From the NCBI GenBank assembly GCA_009602735.1, contig WELA01009273.1:1-31552 (forward strand): DNA of 31,552 nt, given 5' to 3'. This stretch comes from Mesotaenium endlicherianum. Lineage: Eukaryota; Streptophyta; Zygnematophyceae; Zygnematales; Mesotaeniaceae. The position numbers were made by a program, and so were the translations under genes. The notes under the pieces were generated by a model, which ran no database searches, was not told where the DNA came from, and saw only the letters and a list, made by a program, of their open reading frames with translations. Within the stretch, counting starts at the first letter, position 1; every line of letters begins with the position of its first letter. Positions 8,897 to 22,257 of this stretch are shown here, piece by piece.

Positions 8897-10735
8897 CAAT
8901 TACTGGATGCATTTGTTGGGGAGAAGCAACCTAAAACTGAGACTTTTGCCATTGGGAAAATGGTCTCAGCCCAGCAGAGAGCACAAGTAGAAAGGTTGCT
9001 GAAGAAACACCGCAAGGTGTTTGCTTTTACTAAAGAGGAGATTGGTAGAACCACTGCCAGTGTGTGTGAAATCACACTAACTACCGATAACTCAGTCAGA
9101 CTTGGGCCGCATAAGCTCAATCAGACAAAGTGGGACTGTGTGGAGAAAATTTGCGAAGAATCGCATAAGCTCTGCATGATTGAAAAATCTACCTCAGTGC
9201 ATGGGGCTCCCACAGTAGTAGTCGCTAAAAACGACGAGGCCGGCAATTACACTGCCACTCGTATGTGTGGAGATTACAGGCGACTGAATCTCTACACGGA
9301 GCCAGACAGCTATGTGATGCCTACACCGGAGCGGATCTTTGCAATTGCCACCACCGGAAAGGTGTTCAGCATCATCGATCTGCGCCAAGGCTTCAACCAG
9401 ATCCCTGTGAAAACAGAAGATCGAGGAAAGACCGCTTTCTGGGCTCAAAGGGAACTGTGGCAATGGACAGTAATGCCATTTGAGCTGAAAAATGCCCCAG
9501 CCATATTTCAGAGGACTATGAATAAAGTGCTGGAGGGGCTGGATTTTACCAAACCATACATTGATGATGTAGTAGTATTCAGCAAGTCCATAGAGGAGCA
9601 CCTCGAGCACTTGGAACAAGTGTTCCAGCGCTTGGAGAAATTTCAAATGAAGCTGCAGCCTGGGAAGTGCAGATTCTTTGAAGCACATGTGCCTTACCTA
9701 GAACATGAGATTGGGAACAATGCTATGTCCCCTCACGCTGTGAAGATTGAGGCCATTTACAAGATACCTGCACCTGCAAATGTGTCTAAACTGAAAGCTC
9801 TATTAGGGCTAAGCGGATACTATCGTAAGTTTGTGAAGGATTATAGCAGAATTGCTAAACCCCTGACGGAACTCCTAAAAAAGGATGTGCCTTTTGTGTG
9901 GACAGAAGCTCAGGAGAAAGTCATGTACGAGCTTAAGGAGCGATTGGTAACAGCCCCAGTCTTGCGAACGCCTGACTACTCCAAGCCGTTCAATCTGCAC
10001 ACTGACTGGAGTCGTGTGGGAATTGGCGCAGTACTCACTCAGGGTGCAAGCCCTAGAGAGGAGTATGTCATTGCCTATGCCTCACGCTCTAACAATCGAG
10101 CGGAGAGCAACTACTCGTCCTACGAAGGAGAACTGCTGGCAGTGGTTTGGGCTGCCACACACTTCAGAGAATATCTGTGGGGAAGACCCTTCACGCTGAT
10201 CACGGATCACTCACCATTACTATGGCTGATGAAGAATGGAGACCTCACTGATAAGTTGGCTCGCTGGGCTCTTAAGCTGCAAGAGTACCAAATGACGGTG
10301 GTACACCGAGCAAGAGTGCTCAACAACGACGTCGATGGACTCAGCAGGAACCCAGACCCATCTTCAGACGACAGAACAGGAGCTCGAGAGGACGAAGATC
10401 CAAGCAGCCCAGCAGAGTTGGTGGCTTGCCTAGCCGAAATGGCTGGAATGGTAGCATTAGGTGAAGGTGAGCCTCTACTTCTGTTCAGTCCAGAGATCTG
10501 GAAAGATCAAGCTACTATGCACTGGCTGAAGACGGGAACTCACTTGGGAGGACTATCAGTGAAGGAGAAGGACCAGGTAAGCCATCGAGCTAAAAGGTTT
10601 TGCTGGAAATGCAACAACCTCTTCAAAACTGAAGGTACTGGTCAGGAGAAGTTAGTGCCAGAAGCCAGCAGGAGACGAGCTCTTGTGCAGGAAATGCACG
10701 AGAACACTGGACACTATGGTGTCAAGAAGACGTAA
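8897..10735 (+). pseudogene. pol: Reverse transcriptase and RNase H of element D
   Basis: Continues in frame from the preceding region. RT motifs include MCGDYRRLN, the motif A stretch FSIIDLRQGFNQI and the active-site box YIDD (codons 9557-9568). RNase H shows HTDWS near 10000, SYEGELLAV and ITDH. The domain order and spacing are normal for Gypsy Pol, but the sequence differs clearly from elements A, 2 and 3, so this is a separate lineage. Several near-invariant positions are altered: the Gly of MPFG is Glu (GAG, 9482-9484), the Thr of NAPAT is Ile (ATA, 9503-9505) and the Gly of LGH is Glu (GAA, 9701-9703). Each is one C-to-T or G-to-A step from the usual residue. The segment ends at an in-frame TAA (10733-10735) within the integrase zinc region. 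Confidence 0.9.
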
Positions 10736-11760
10736 AGTCTTTTGGAACTGTCTTACTGGTGGAGGGGCATGAAGCAGCAGAGTGAAGATGTGATCAAGGC
10801 TTGCCAAAGCTGTGATCGCGTCAAGGCTGGTTTTACACACCAACATCCACACTTAAAACCTTTGCCGATCATGGGCCTAGGCTACCGCTGGAGCTGCAAT
10901 CTCGCAGGTGAGCTACCGCTGTCTAAGCAAGGTAACAAGTATATCATGGTCATGATTGAGCATTTCTCTAAGTGGATAGAGGTCGTGCCTCTAATCGCTA
11001 AGGAGAGTCTAGGGACCGCGGAACCGCTCCTCAATGGTGTGATTGTGCGTCATGGAGCTCCAGCAGAAGTGCTGACAGACCAAGGGTCTGAGTTCCAAGG
11101 GTCTTTTCAGAAACTCTTGGATAGATGCTTCATCGATCATCGCACTACGTCTAAAGATCATCTGCAAGCAGATGGTCTGGCAGAAAGGATGGTGCAAATC
11201 GTTAAGTCTGCTTTGCGCAAGTTTTGCCTTGAGCATGACAAGCGTGACTGGGATCTGGCCCTGCCATGGCTGGTTATGGGTTACAGATTTAGCAAGCAGG
11301 CTGCCTTGGCAAATTACTCGCTATATTAGATACTGTTTGGCAGAAGTCCAGTAGTGCCCAGCAGCATCAAGCAGGAGATTGAACAGGGGAAAGACCTGGA
11401 CAGTCCTGATGAACTGCTAAAGGTGATGGTACGCCGTAAGGCGTTATTTGAGCGCATGATGCCGGCTGCACTGGACAATCTGAAAATTGCACAGAAAAGA
11501 GATACGCAGCGTTACGCCAGAACGCGAGAAGGGAGTTACCGTCTGCAGATGACGCAGATTCAAGAAGAAGACTTTGTCTACCGCAAGCGCCAGACCAAGA
11601 CCACTATCGACACCAGTTCAAGTGCAGTGATCTTACGCGTGAAACATGCGTTTGACAATGGTGTGTTAGAACTGGAAGGTTTTGATGGTAAAACCATGAT
11701 AGACCACGTGCAAAATTGTTCGCTATGCCATTTGCCGACTATTGATCCTACGGTTAGGTT
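10736..11760 (+). pseudogene. Integrase of element D, one catalytic Asp lost
   Basis: Same frame as RT across the TAA at 10733-10735. The HHCC zinc module is spread over that stop: EMHEN and TGHYG before it, CQSC (codons 10802 and 10811) after it. In the DDE core the first Asp is replaced by Asn (CNLAGELP, codon AAT 10898-10900), the second is present (LTDQGSEF, 11078-11080) and the Glu is present (ADGLAER, 11183-11185), with 34 residues between the last two. The HPQ usually found before the Glu reads HLQ (CTG 11162-11164). A further in-frame TAG lies at 11327-11329. The C-terminal part (11354 on) is basic with a beta-rich stretch, probably the DNA-binding end. As it stands it could not integrate. 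Confidence 0.85.
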
Positions 11761-11973
11761 GTGCCCGAGGAATTGGTGCCAGCCACGCCTTGTGCGAGCT
11801 GCAAAGTGCTGGATGATCGGGAAGCAATGGTAACTTGCGATAAGTGTGGTACCCGTTGGCAGAAGAGATTATGGCAGGACAATGCGAATGTCCTGACTGC
11901 CTTCCTAAAACCCCTAGCCGCAGGGCTGGAAAATAATAGCTTTCAGCAGAAAGGGCAGGGACGCCTCAGCTGA
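11761..11973 (+). pseudogene. PHD-like zinc finger at the C-terminus of element D Pol
   Basis: A frameshift near 11755-11765 moves the reading frame by one. The new frame reads CASCK, nine further residues, then VTCDKCGTRW: two Cys pairs and the aromatic that begin a PHD finger, a module that reads the histone H3 tail. The expected His after GTRW is Gln, and the last Cys pairs are not recognisable, so the finger is degraded or atypical. It occupies the place where the other elements here have a chromodomain. The identification rests on about 24 residues and is moderate only. Confidence 0.5.
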
Positions 11974-11983
11974 AAGGGAGGGG
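11973..11983 (+). promoter_or_regulatory. Polypurine tract of element D
   Basis: AAAGGGAGGGG lies directly before TGTAAGAGG, as expected for the plus-strand primer next to a 3' LTR. Confidence 0.65.
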
Positions 11984-13534
11984 TGTAAGAGGATTTAAGG
12001 CAAGACAGGTATTTTTAAAATCTTCTGCTAAAGTCCTAAGATAAGCAGACGGTGAAAGCTGAGTGAAGGAGAACGTTGCCCTGAGTACTGGTTATGGTTT
12101 CATGGTGCAAGTTCAGGAGCCCAGGGATGGGTCAACCCTGGTAAGGCTTGTCACCGACACACGTGCAAAGATCGATCGACTATGTTTGCCCGTACGTGAG
12201 GAGGGCCACCGACACATCGACCAGGTCGAAGGCACACGTGCTGAAAGGACACGCACGTGACAAGGGACTGACACTGTTAGGCACAACAGCTGTCGCGACT
12301 ACTATCCGTTTGACGTACCGCACGCGCAGCGCAAGCTACAGCCACCCAGGTACGAAAAGTCAATGTTGACTCACCGACCACTTGACTGATTTCGTCGCAT
12401 TTAGCCGTTATGTCGGCATCAAGACCACTGGCAAGGGGTCAATGTCAATGTGCCCACACCCTGGAATGCGGAAGGTTTTGACAGCATAGACAGCCGCGAG
12501 GCTAGAAATTGGGGATCAGTGATGGGCTACCCAGCAGGTACCAAGTTCGATACTGTGTGACTAGCAGATGAAGCCAGGTTATGGCCGCAATGCCAAGATA
12601 GATTACGGTCGCCCGGTTAGGAATCTTGAGCAGGTGGCATTCGCTTGAACACAACGTTCAGGAGTTCTTAGCCATGAGCCAATTAGGCGTGACTGCCAGC
12701 TGAGAAGCTAAGCAGCCGCGCGCGACAGTCACGAGGTGTGCATGCATGCTGAGTAACTACAAGTTTAAGTTGGGCATGGCTAGGCAGAAGCAACATGCAG
12801 CTAAGCTTTGTGACTAAGCACGGCATTCTCGAAAGATGACGCTGTGTGGTGCCTGCAAAAGGCACGAATTTTGCCTGGGACGTGACATTCACTCTCACGC
12901 ACTTTTGCCAAGAAGCAGAGGAAGCAAAAGGAAGGAGAAGAAGGGCGCGAAGAAGAAGAAGGAGTTCCCAAGGCCATTGGAGGGCCGAGGCCCCACGCTT
13001 CTGCCGACGCTGAAGATTCTTCTCAGTGTATCATACATAAGTTAGGATTGTAGGAGTTCCCAAGAGGGAATCTCACTGTTGAAAGCAGGAGGACTGCAGA
13101 ATAGAATCTGCTAGGAGATTAGCACAGATTCGGCCGAACGCCACAAGTGTGTGTGAAGCAGCCTTAAAATGGTCAGTTGTGTGTTAGTTTTCAGGTTCTC
13201 AGAAGTTGCATTCGCATCTGGAAGAGAGAGAGTAATATTGACAGATAAAGTTCTCAGTGAAGAGCTGAGTGAGCCTAGCCTGGCAGTGAAGAGCTGTTAA
13301 GACGCGGTGTTAAGTGAAGAGCTTGACCCAGGCCAGCATAGACGTAGAGTTTCAGAGTTTTGTAAGCTGTGACTTGTGAAAGCTAAGCAAAGGCCTGAAG
13401 GGCGATTCTCTCTGAACCTGACGTTGTATGTCAAGCTGCTTAGAGTGTGAATTCTGCAGACTACAATTTGCTCACCTGTGAACCCAAGAACCTTAAGGCA
13501 TAAAGCCTATGTGGAAGTGAGAGACTTCTGTCCT
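11984..13534 (+). repeat. LTR-like repeat of element D, first and longer copy
   Basis: Begins TGTAAGAGG straight after the polypurine tract. Its first ~305 bp recur in direct orientation from 13535. Four ACGTG cores (12161, 12194, 12236, 12255) sit within 100 bp, like G-box elements in a U3 region. A hairpin CCAGGG/CCCTGG lies near 12121-12141. No convincing ORF lies inside. I could not find a terminal CA with matching inverted ends, so the right end may be truncated. Confidence 0.55.
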
Positions 13535-13838
13535 TGTAAGAGGAAGTAAGGCAAGACAGGTATTTTTAAAATCTTTTGCTAAAGTCCTAAGATAAGCAAA
13601 CGGTGAAATCTGAGTGAAGGAGAACGTTACCCTGAGTACTGGTTATGGTTGCATGGTGCAAGTTTAGGAGCCCAGGGATGGGTCAACCCTGGTAAGGCTT
13701 GTCACCAGCACACGTGCAAAGATCAATTGACCATGTTTGCCCGCACGTGAGGAGGGCCACCGACACATCGACCAAGTCGAAGGCACACGTGCTGAAAGGC
13801 CACGCACGTGCCAAGGGACCGACACTGTTAGGCACGAC
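13535..13838 (+). repeat. Second, truncated copy of the element D LTR start
   Basis: Begins TGTAAGAGG again and matches 11984-12289 with scattered substitutions, including the ACGTG cluster, then loses similarity after GGCACGACA. This could be a tandem LTR, a second truncated element or a rearrangement. Confidence 0.7.
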
Positions 13839-14047
13839 ACTCATTGTTGCACGTTTAACAATTAAACAATATGAGAGTTGTTAGCGTGCTTTTTAAATAG
13901 CCATTATGGATTTCTTGCATGAAACCCTGAAAATGTGCAAGTCACAAAATAGTGTGCTTTAGTCCCCCAGCATAGTTCTTCGTGGTGGCGTGCGTCAAGT
14001 CCCCGCCCCCATTGTCCACGTGAGTTCGACCCCACATTCTCCGCAGG
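13839..14047. other. Unassigned spacer
   Basis: No ORF of note. The 3' end has CCCCACATTCTCCGCAG, which resembles a pyrimidine-rich tract with a splice acceptor before the open segment that follows. Confidence 0.4.
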
Positions 14048-14281
14048 CAGCAGGCCTCTATTGAGGTGTGGGTGGAGGACGCTGCCACCTGTCCCATTGA
14101 GAAGGTCTCTGTGGCGCTCTTCCAAGGGGGGGCACCTGTCGCAGTGGAGAAGAAGGAGGCTGACGCACTGTATGACCTAAAGAAGATGGAGAGGGAGCTG
14201 ACCTTTGTGGAGCACTGCCAACCTGGCGAGGCTGCAGGAGGGCCTCTCGGTCGTCAACCCGTTCAACCTCCTTATACATGA
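14048..14281 (+). pseudogene. Exon-like open segment, possible captured host exon
   Basis: An open frame of about 77 codons without ATG follows a possible splice acceptor (CCGCAG, ending 14046) and ends at TGA 14279-14281. The composition is protein-like, with VWVEDAATCPIEKVSVAL and KKMERELTFVEHCQ, higher GC than the flanks and strong third-position G/C. The last ~18 bases already belong to the A-type LTR fragment, so the natural 3' end is lost. I do not recognise the family. It could be chance, a host-gene exon truncated by rearrangement, or a piece transduced by a retroelement. Confidence 0.35.
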
Positions 14282-14457
14282 GTTAACTGATTGCATGACT
14301 GATGCACGTTCACTCGCATTTGACTTATGAGTATAGGAACGCTAGTTGTGAAGACTTTTGCTGATTATTAGGTAATCAGAAAACCCCATACGATTACTTG
14401 ATGACGTAAAGTCTTTTATTAATTGTTCATTGTCTACTGACAAGTCAATTCATTTCA
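14263..14457 (+). repeat. Diverged 3' fragment of an A-type LTR
   Basis: Aligns with 5587-5784, sharing ATGAGTT-ACTGATT, TCTTTTATTAATTGTT and the terminal TCAATTCATTTCA (GATTCATTTCA in the full copy). The first ~520 bp of the LTR are absent. It is clearly older than the LTR at 5065. Confidence 0.75.
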
Positions 14458-14522
14458 GTAGTATTGGAGTTGGTGTCATAGATTCCTTTGTATGGTAAGG
14501 ACTTGTTTCACGCGTGTTTCAC
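14458..14522. other. Junction between the A-type LTR fragment and element 2
   Basis: About 65 bp without recognisable motifs between two truncated LTRs. No PBS match was seen after the LTR fragment. Confidence 0.4.
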
Positions 14523-14979
14523 AAGTGTTCGTCAAATCGTCCCTTCTAGAATATTCGTGAGAAAGCCAGACCAGTCTCATCTGACGTGTCGGTCCGATTT
14601 GATGTCCACATGCATGCATCAAAATATCTAGAATGTACTAACTTGAGCGCGCTAGGCTAAACCAAAATTTCTAGGTAAATTGACCTAGTCGGCACTCCGC
14701 GTCAGCCGAACTTACGTGAAGTTTCGAGTTCATTCTAACGGGCCAGATCGCTTGACGCTGTCGGTCAATGCGACAGTCGCGATCACCGCGAATTAAGGAC
14801 AGTTGTCAACCGACCTCAAAACTTATTAAACTTTGGAAACTCGTAACTCTCTCAATACTTGACCAAATTTGATGAACTTTATATCAAAATGACCAAAACA
14901 ATGCACTCTACACTACTATACAATCAAAATATACTTTCATGAAACTCAAAAATGCACTTTATCAACCTATGACCTTACA
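14523..14979 (-). repeat. 3' LTR of element 2, truncated
   Basis: Matches 19918-20378 but lacks the counterpart of 19642-19917. On the minus strand it starts TGTAAGGTCATAGG. The missing part is the R/U5 end. Confidence 0.85.
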
Positions 14980-14995
14980 TTATCCCCCTCCTCAA
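14980..14995 (-). promoter_or_regulatory. Polypurine tract of element 2
   Basis: Minus strand reads GAGGAGGGGGATAA immediately before the LTR start TGTAAGG. Confidence 0.75.
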
Positions 14996-15017
14996 GATGC
15001 GACATTCTCGACGCATT

Positions 15018-18657
<3,640 letters not shown>

Positions 18658-19627
18658 TTATAGCAGGGTCCTCTCGGCTTGTAGTTCTGTTGCCTGCGGT
18701 GGTTCTGAACAAGTCCCAACTCCATAGGTATTGGACCTTGAACACTCGTGCTTGGCGCTTGAGATCCAAAGTGTTGATATCCTCCAAAGTTGTAGCTGTC
18801 CCACTGCCTCTGACTATACTCCACAGCGTCGACCCTTGTTGCCAATGCCATCATTTCTCCAAGATTGGTAGGGTCCTTGAGCGCCACTTCCTTGGCCACA
18901 ATTGGCTTGAGTCCCCTCTTGAACTTGTCCATCATCTCCGACTCGTGCATGGATGGACATTGAAGCACCAGCTCGTTGGAGCGCAAAACATGCTCCTGAA
19001 CGCTGCCTCGTTGACGAAGGCGCACCAATAAATCTTGAGCAGTAGCCTCGGGTGCAATAGGTTGAAATTGCCTCTTCAAGCCTTTAAATAGCTGATCAAC
19101 AGTAGCAGGTACTCCAGACAGCTGCTCTTTTTGTTCATACCAAGCTCCAGCACTCTTCTGCAGCAAAGTCATGACAAAGGCGACTTGCCTGTCGAGCGTG
19201 AGCGCAGAATACTTCCTAAACTTCTTCATTCCAAAAATCCACTGATGAACAGGCGGAGATTCACGCTCTCCAGTATAATCTTTAAGCTTAAGCGCACGCA
19301 CTCCCGATGCGGGTGGAATAACTGGTTGCACCACTGGGTTAACGGGAATTGGTGGCACATCAGATGTAGGTGCCGAACTCGTCGAAGCGGTGTTCCCCAT
19401 AACAACTCGCACCATTCTCTCCACCTACGCGCGCATATTTTGTTGAAACTGGGTGTAGACTTCTTTTCCAATTGCATTTGCCATTTGCCTTAGCATTGCC
19501 TGCATCTCTTGTTGCTCTCTGGTCATTGTTGGTGCTGCCTACTGCGTCTCGCGCTCAACATGCTCGACATGTTCGCCTCCTCCAGCTGTTGGCTGCGACT
19601 CCATAATAGAATATGCAAAGTAGCCCA

Positions 19628-19639
19628 GCTCCGATACCA
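19628..19639 (-). promoter_or_regulatory. Primer-binding site of element 2
   Basis: Minus strand TGGTATCGGAGC, two bases after the LTR end. It matches the 3' end of initiator tRNA-Met except for one position that could wobble-pair. Confidence 0.8.
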
Positions 19640-19641
19640 GA

Positions 19642-20378
19642 TGAAAGGGGCAGAGTGCCCTAGTGGAAGCGTAGTAACTCACGAGGAAAGGAACTAGTTG
19701 CAATCATACTAAAGAGTGCAGCGGCATATCACTAAGAAAGCTTAGGAAAATTACTCAACATTTTGAGTAGCAAGAAACTGCTCACAAATGATGTAGGATG
19801 AAAGGCCTTGTCATTACAAACCCGTAGAAATTTACAAAAGTGAAAACTGATTAGAAACAAAGAAGTTATGTCTATTTATAATTTTCTGCCTAAGTGCTCC
19901 GCTCTACGGATTTTCCTAAGTGTTCGTCAAATCGTCCCTTCCAGAATATTCGTGAGTAAGCCAGATCAGTCTAATCTGACGTGTCGGGTCGAATTGATGT
20001 CCACAGACATGCATCAACATTACTAGAATATTCTATCTTAGACGCGCTGGGCTAAACCGAAACTTCTAGGTAAATTGACCTAGTCGGCACTCCGCGTCAG
20101 CCGAACTTACGTGAAGGTTCGAGTTCATTCTTACGGGCCAGATCGCTCGACGCTGTCGGTCAATCCGACGTTCGCGCTCGTCGCGAATAAAGGACAGTCG
20201 TCAACCGACCTCAAAACTAATTAAACTTTGGAAACCCGTAACTCTCTCAGTACTTGACCAAATCCGATGAACTTTATATCAAAATGACCCAATAAAATGC
20301 ACTCTACACTACTATACAATAAACCCTATATACTTTCATGAAACTCAAAAATGCACTTTATATGCCTATGACCTTACA
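19642..20378 (-). repeat. 5' LTR of element 2 (737 bp)
   Basis: Plus strand runs TGAAAGGGG...GACCTTACA; on the minus strand it is TGTAAGG...CCCTTTCA next to the PBS. This is the full-length copy used to define the truncated one at 14523-14979. Confidence 0.85.
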
Positions 20379-20531
20379 ATTCCCATCTCTCGGCCACGCA
20401 TGCCTAAATAGCGCATGGAACTCGCGTGCGACGGCCAACAAGGCATAGCGATGCTCAAAGTCTGTACGGTGCTCAAATGCGCAGTTAATAAGTCGTAGCA
20501 ACGACCGCCACAGCTCGTAAAGAGCACGGCG

Positions 20532-21614
20532 CTACCTATGTTTTCGAGGTTGCCGGACAGTCTGCGGATCGCACAAGGGCTGCAAAATCATAGGCATGAA
20601 CCTCAGCATATGAAGCAACTGCATGCCGTTCATAGAGTCCGAGTGGGTGCCTGGTTTCCACACCTTGGCCTCTCTGTGGGGATATTTGAGCGACGCGGCA
20701 AGCTGATCCAGCACACGGCGTTCATCTTTCGACAACATCCTGTTGGTAAACCTATGCAAAAGCTTGGGCAGGCCAATGCCAAGAGCGTGGAATGGATCTG
20801 GAGGATTATCCCTCATCTTGTTGTAGCCAGAAAGAAGAGTCAATGGGCTTGCTACTGAAGTGTAGCCCGTGTCTCTTACTTTGTCCTTGATCTTCGCTTT
20901 ACTTAGCCCAACGCATTCAGCTACAAAGTCGCGGGCGGCCTGCTCCGTCCTCTCTTTGGCCATAAGATCCCAAGCTCCTAGCTCGTGCTCCTCTCCCTTG
21001 CAAGAGACGGTGCAGTTTGGGCATGGCCTACGCGCCCCTATGCCTACGGCCTTCATAGTCTTCAGTCTCTTTATGAGGTCCTGAATGAAGATAGGCTTTG
21101 CACGTACTAACACGAAACGGTCTAAGGCAGCAAAATACATTCGAACACCTCGTGCGAGGGTGAGGAGGTCCAGGTGGACCAGGAGTTTGACGGCCTCGTC
21201 CTTGGGTGCACCTTGAGGGATGAACATCACTTGATTGATGAATGTCAATCGACGCGCCACGGTCGGTTCCAAAGACGCGAGCCTCCAGTAGACGCCGCCC
21301 AACGCCTGGTGGCCTGTCCGGCGGGTGCGGAAGTCATCGATGAAGATGGCGAGGACTAGGTTGACTACCGGCAGGCCTTCGGGGTTGTCGACCGCCGGAA
21401 GCAGAGGCACTTCCAGCTCCGACCTTGAGACTGGCTCAACCGGCACGTTGACCCCAGCGACTTCTCCATCTGCCACCCGACTACGGCAAAAGAAGGTAGA
21501 CAGCCCCTGGTGCATCTGACCTGCTCCGTCTGCTGGCTGCCCAAACGGCCTAAGGCCTGCCAGGCGCCATCCCTCCCATGACTTCACGACGCAATGCGAA
21601 GCGAAGTTGCTCAC
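20532..21614 (-). pseudogene. Tnp2/Plavaka-like DNA-transposase fragment
   Basis: A 360-codon open frame on the minus strand. Residues 84-112 (FIDDF, then RR, then GGVYWRL) and the segment to a CPNC pair at 198-201 follow the pattern I associate with Tnp2-type (CACTA/Plavaka) transposases: an Asp-containing strand, a GG-Y-L turn, an amphipathic region and a Cys-x2-Cys. The later part (about 270-350) has a helical stretch with GLPKLLHRF. Family proteins are usually two to three times longer, so this is probably a fragment or one exon of a larger gene. No terminal inverted repeats were identified. The match is by eye only; an unrecognised host gene is the alternative. Confidence 0.45.
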
Positions 21615-22257
21615 AAGTAGGCAGGGTTACGCCGTACGCCGTATTGGCCAACCTTCGTACGCTTAAATAAGCGTACTGCGTCGGTACGCTCGTACTAAGC
21701 GTACGATTAACTTTTTATTCGTGCGCGCCGCCCAGCAACGTTTTGGCACCTTCACGTCTGCCACTGCACGCTCTGTTTCACTCGTGACTTTGCATACATC
21801 GTCGATCGACGGGATTCAAACTACCAAGTGCATCTTGACAGGTTTGTGGAGCAACGGCGGGAACTAAAAAAAAGTCACTAGCCTTTTCACCAATATTTTG
21901 GCCACCAGCCATTTCAATTTTTGCCTCCAACGTGCATCTGCTTGAGTTGCTGCCCATCTTACAAGCTACAATCCTTTTGGCCAATTTTGCGGAGCCTACA
22001 TAAGAGACTTCTAGCGCCTTTCTTTGCATTTCGCACCTGCTATTCATCGTAAGTTTTCTTACTTCCGCATTTAGGACCTTGCTGCCTTGCATTCCTCAGG
22101 CTGTAACACATCCAGGCCAGCAGCGGACGGGCCGAAGCTGGAGTGGACGGCGTGATTCAAGCCCGTTCTGTACTACAAGGTGGCGCCGTCTTCACGCTCA
22201 CTCGCCTCACCACCAACATCTCTCAGGTGCGTCCATCCCCTCTTGCCCTCTTTGCGA
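21615..22257. other. Gene-poor stretch with GTACGC-rich palindromes
   Basis: No ORF that I trust. Around 21630-21710 the motif CGTACG/GTACGC recurs, including a perfect 9-bp inverted repeat GTACGCTTA/TAAGCGTAC at 21657-21676 with a 2-nt loop, just upstream of the transposase-like frame. The remainder shows nothing recognisable. Confidence 0.4.

Larger units (their letters stand above)
5785..13838 (+). mobile_element. Element D: decayed Gypsy-type retrotransposon carrying a DNA methyltransferase
   Basis: Plus-strand order: C5-DNA methyltransferase, unrecognised region, RT, RNase H, integrase, PHD-like finger, polypurine tract, LTR-like repeat. The 5' end (LTR, PBS, probably Gag and protease) is missing or lies left of element A, which appears to have inserted into the methyltransferase frame. 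Only two reading frames are used: one for the methyltransferase to 6915 and one from 6863 to about 11760, with a single later frameshift. Eight in-frame stops and several altered conserved residues show the copy is dead. The right boundary is uncertain. Confidence 0.75.

Noticed and set aside
9194..9688. 164-codon minus-strand ORF
   Set aside because: Antisense shadow of the RT domain of element D; no family features.
5785..11760. Stop-codon reassignment or readthrough in element D
   Set aside because: All three stop types occur, elements A and 3 use the standard code with intact frames, and conserved catalytic residues are also changed, so decay is simpler.
12836..13045. Lys-rich small ORF in the D LTR
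   Set aside because: Short, low complexity, inside a repeat, not conserved in the second copy.
21778..22092. 104-codon minus-strand ORF upstream of the transposase-like frame
   Set aside because: No recognisable motif, no link in frame to the transposase ORF; could be chance.
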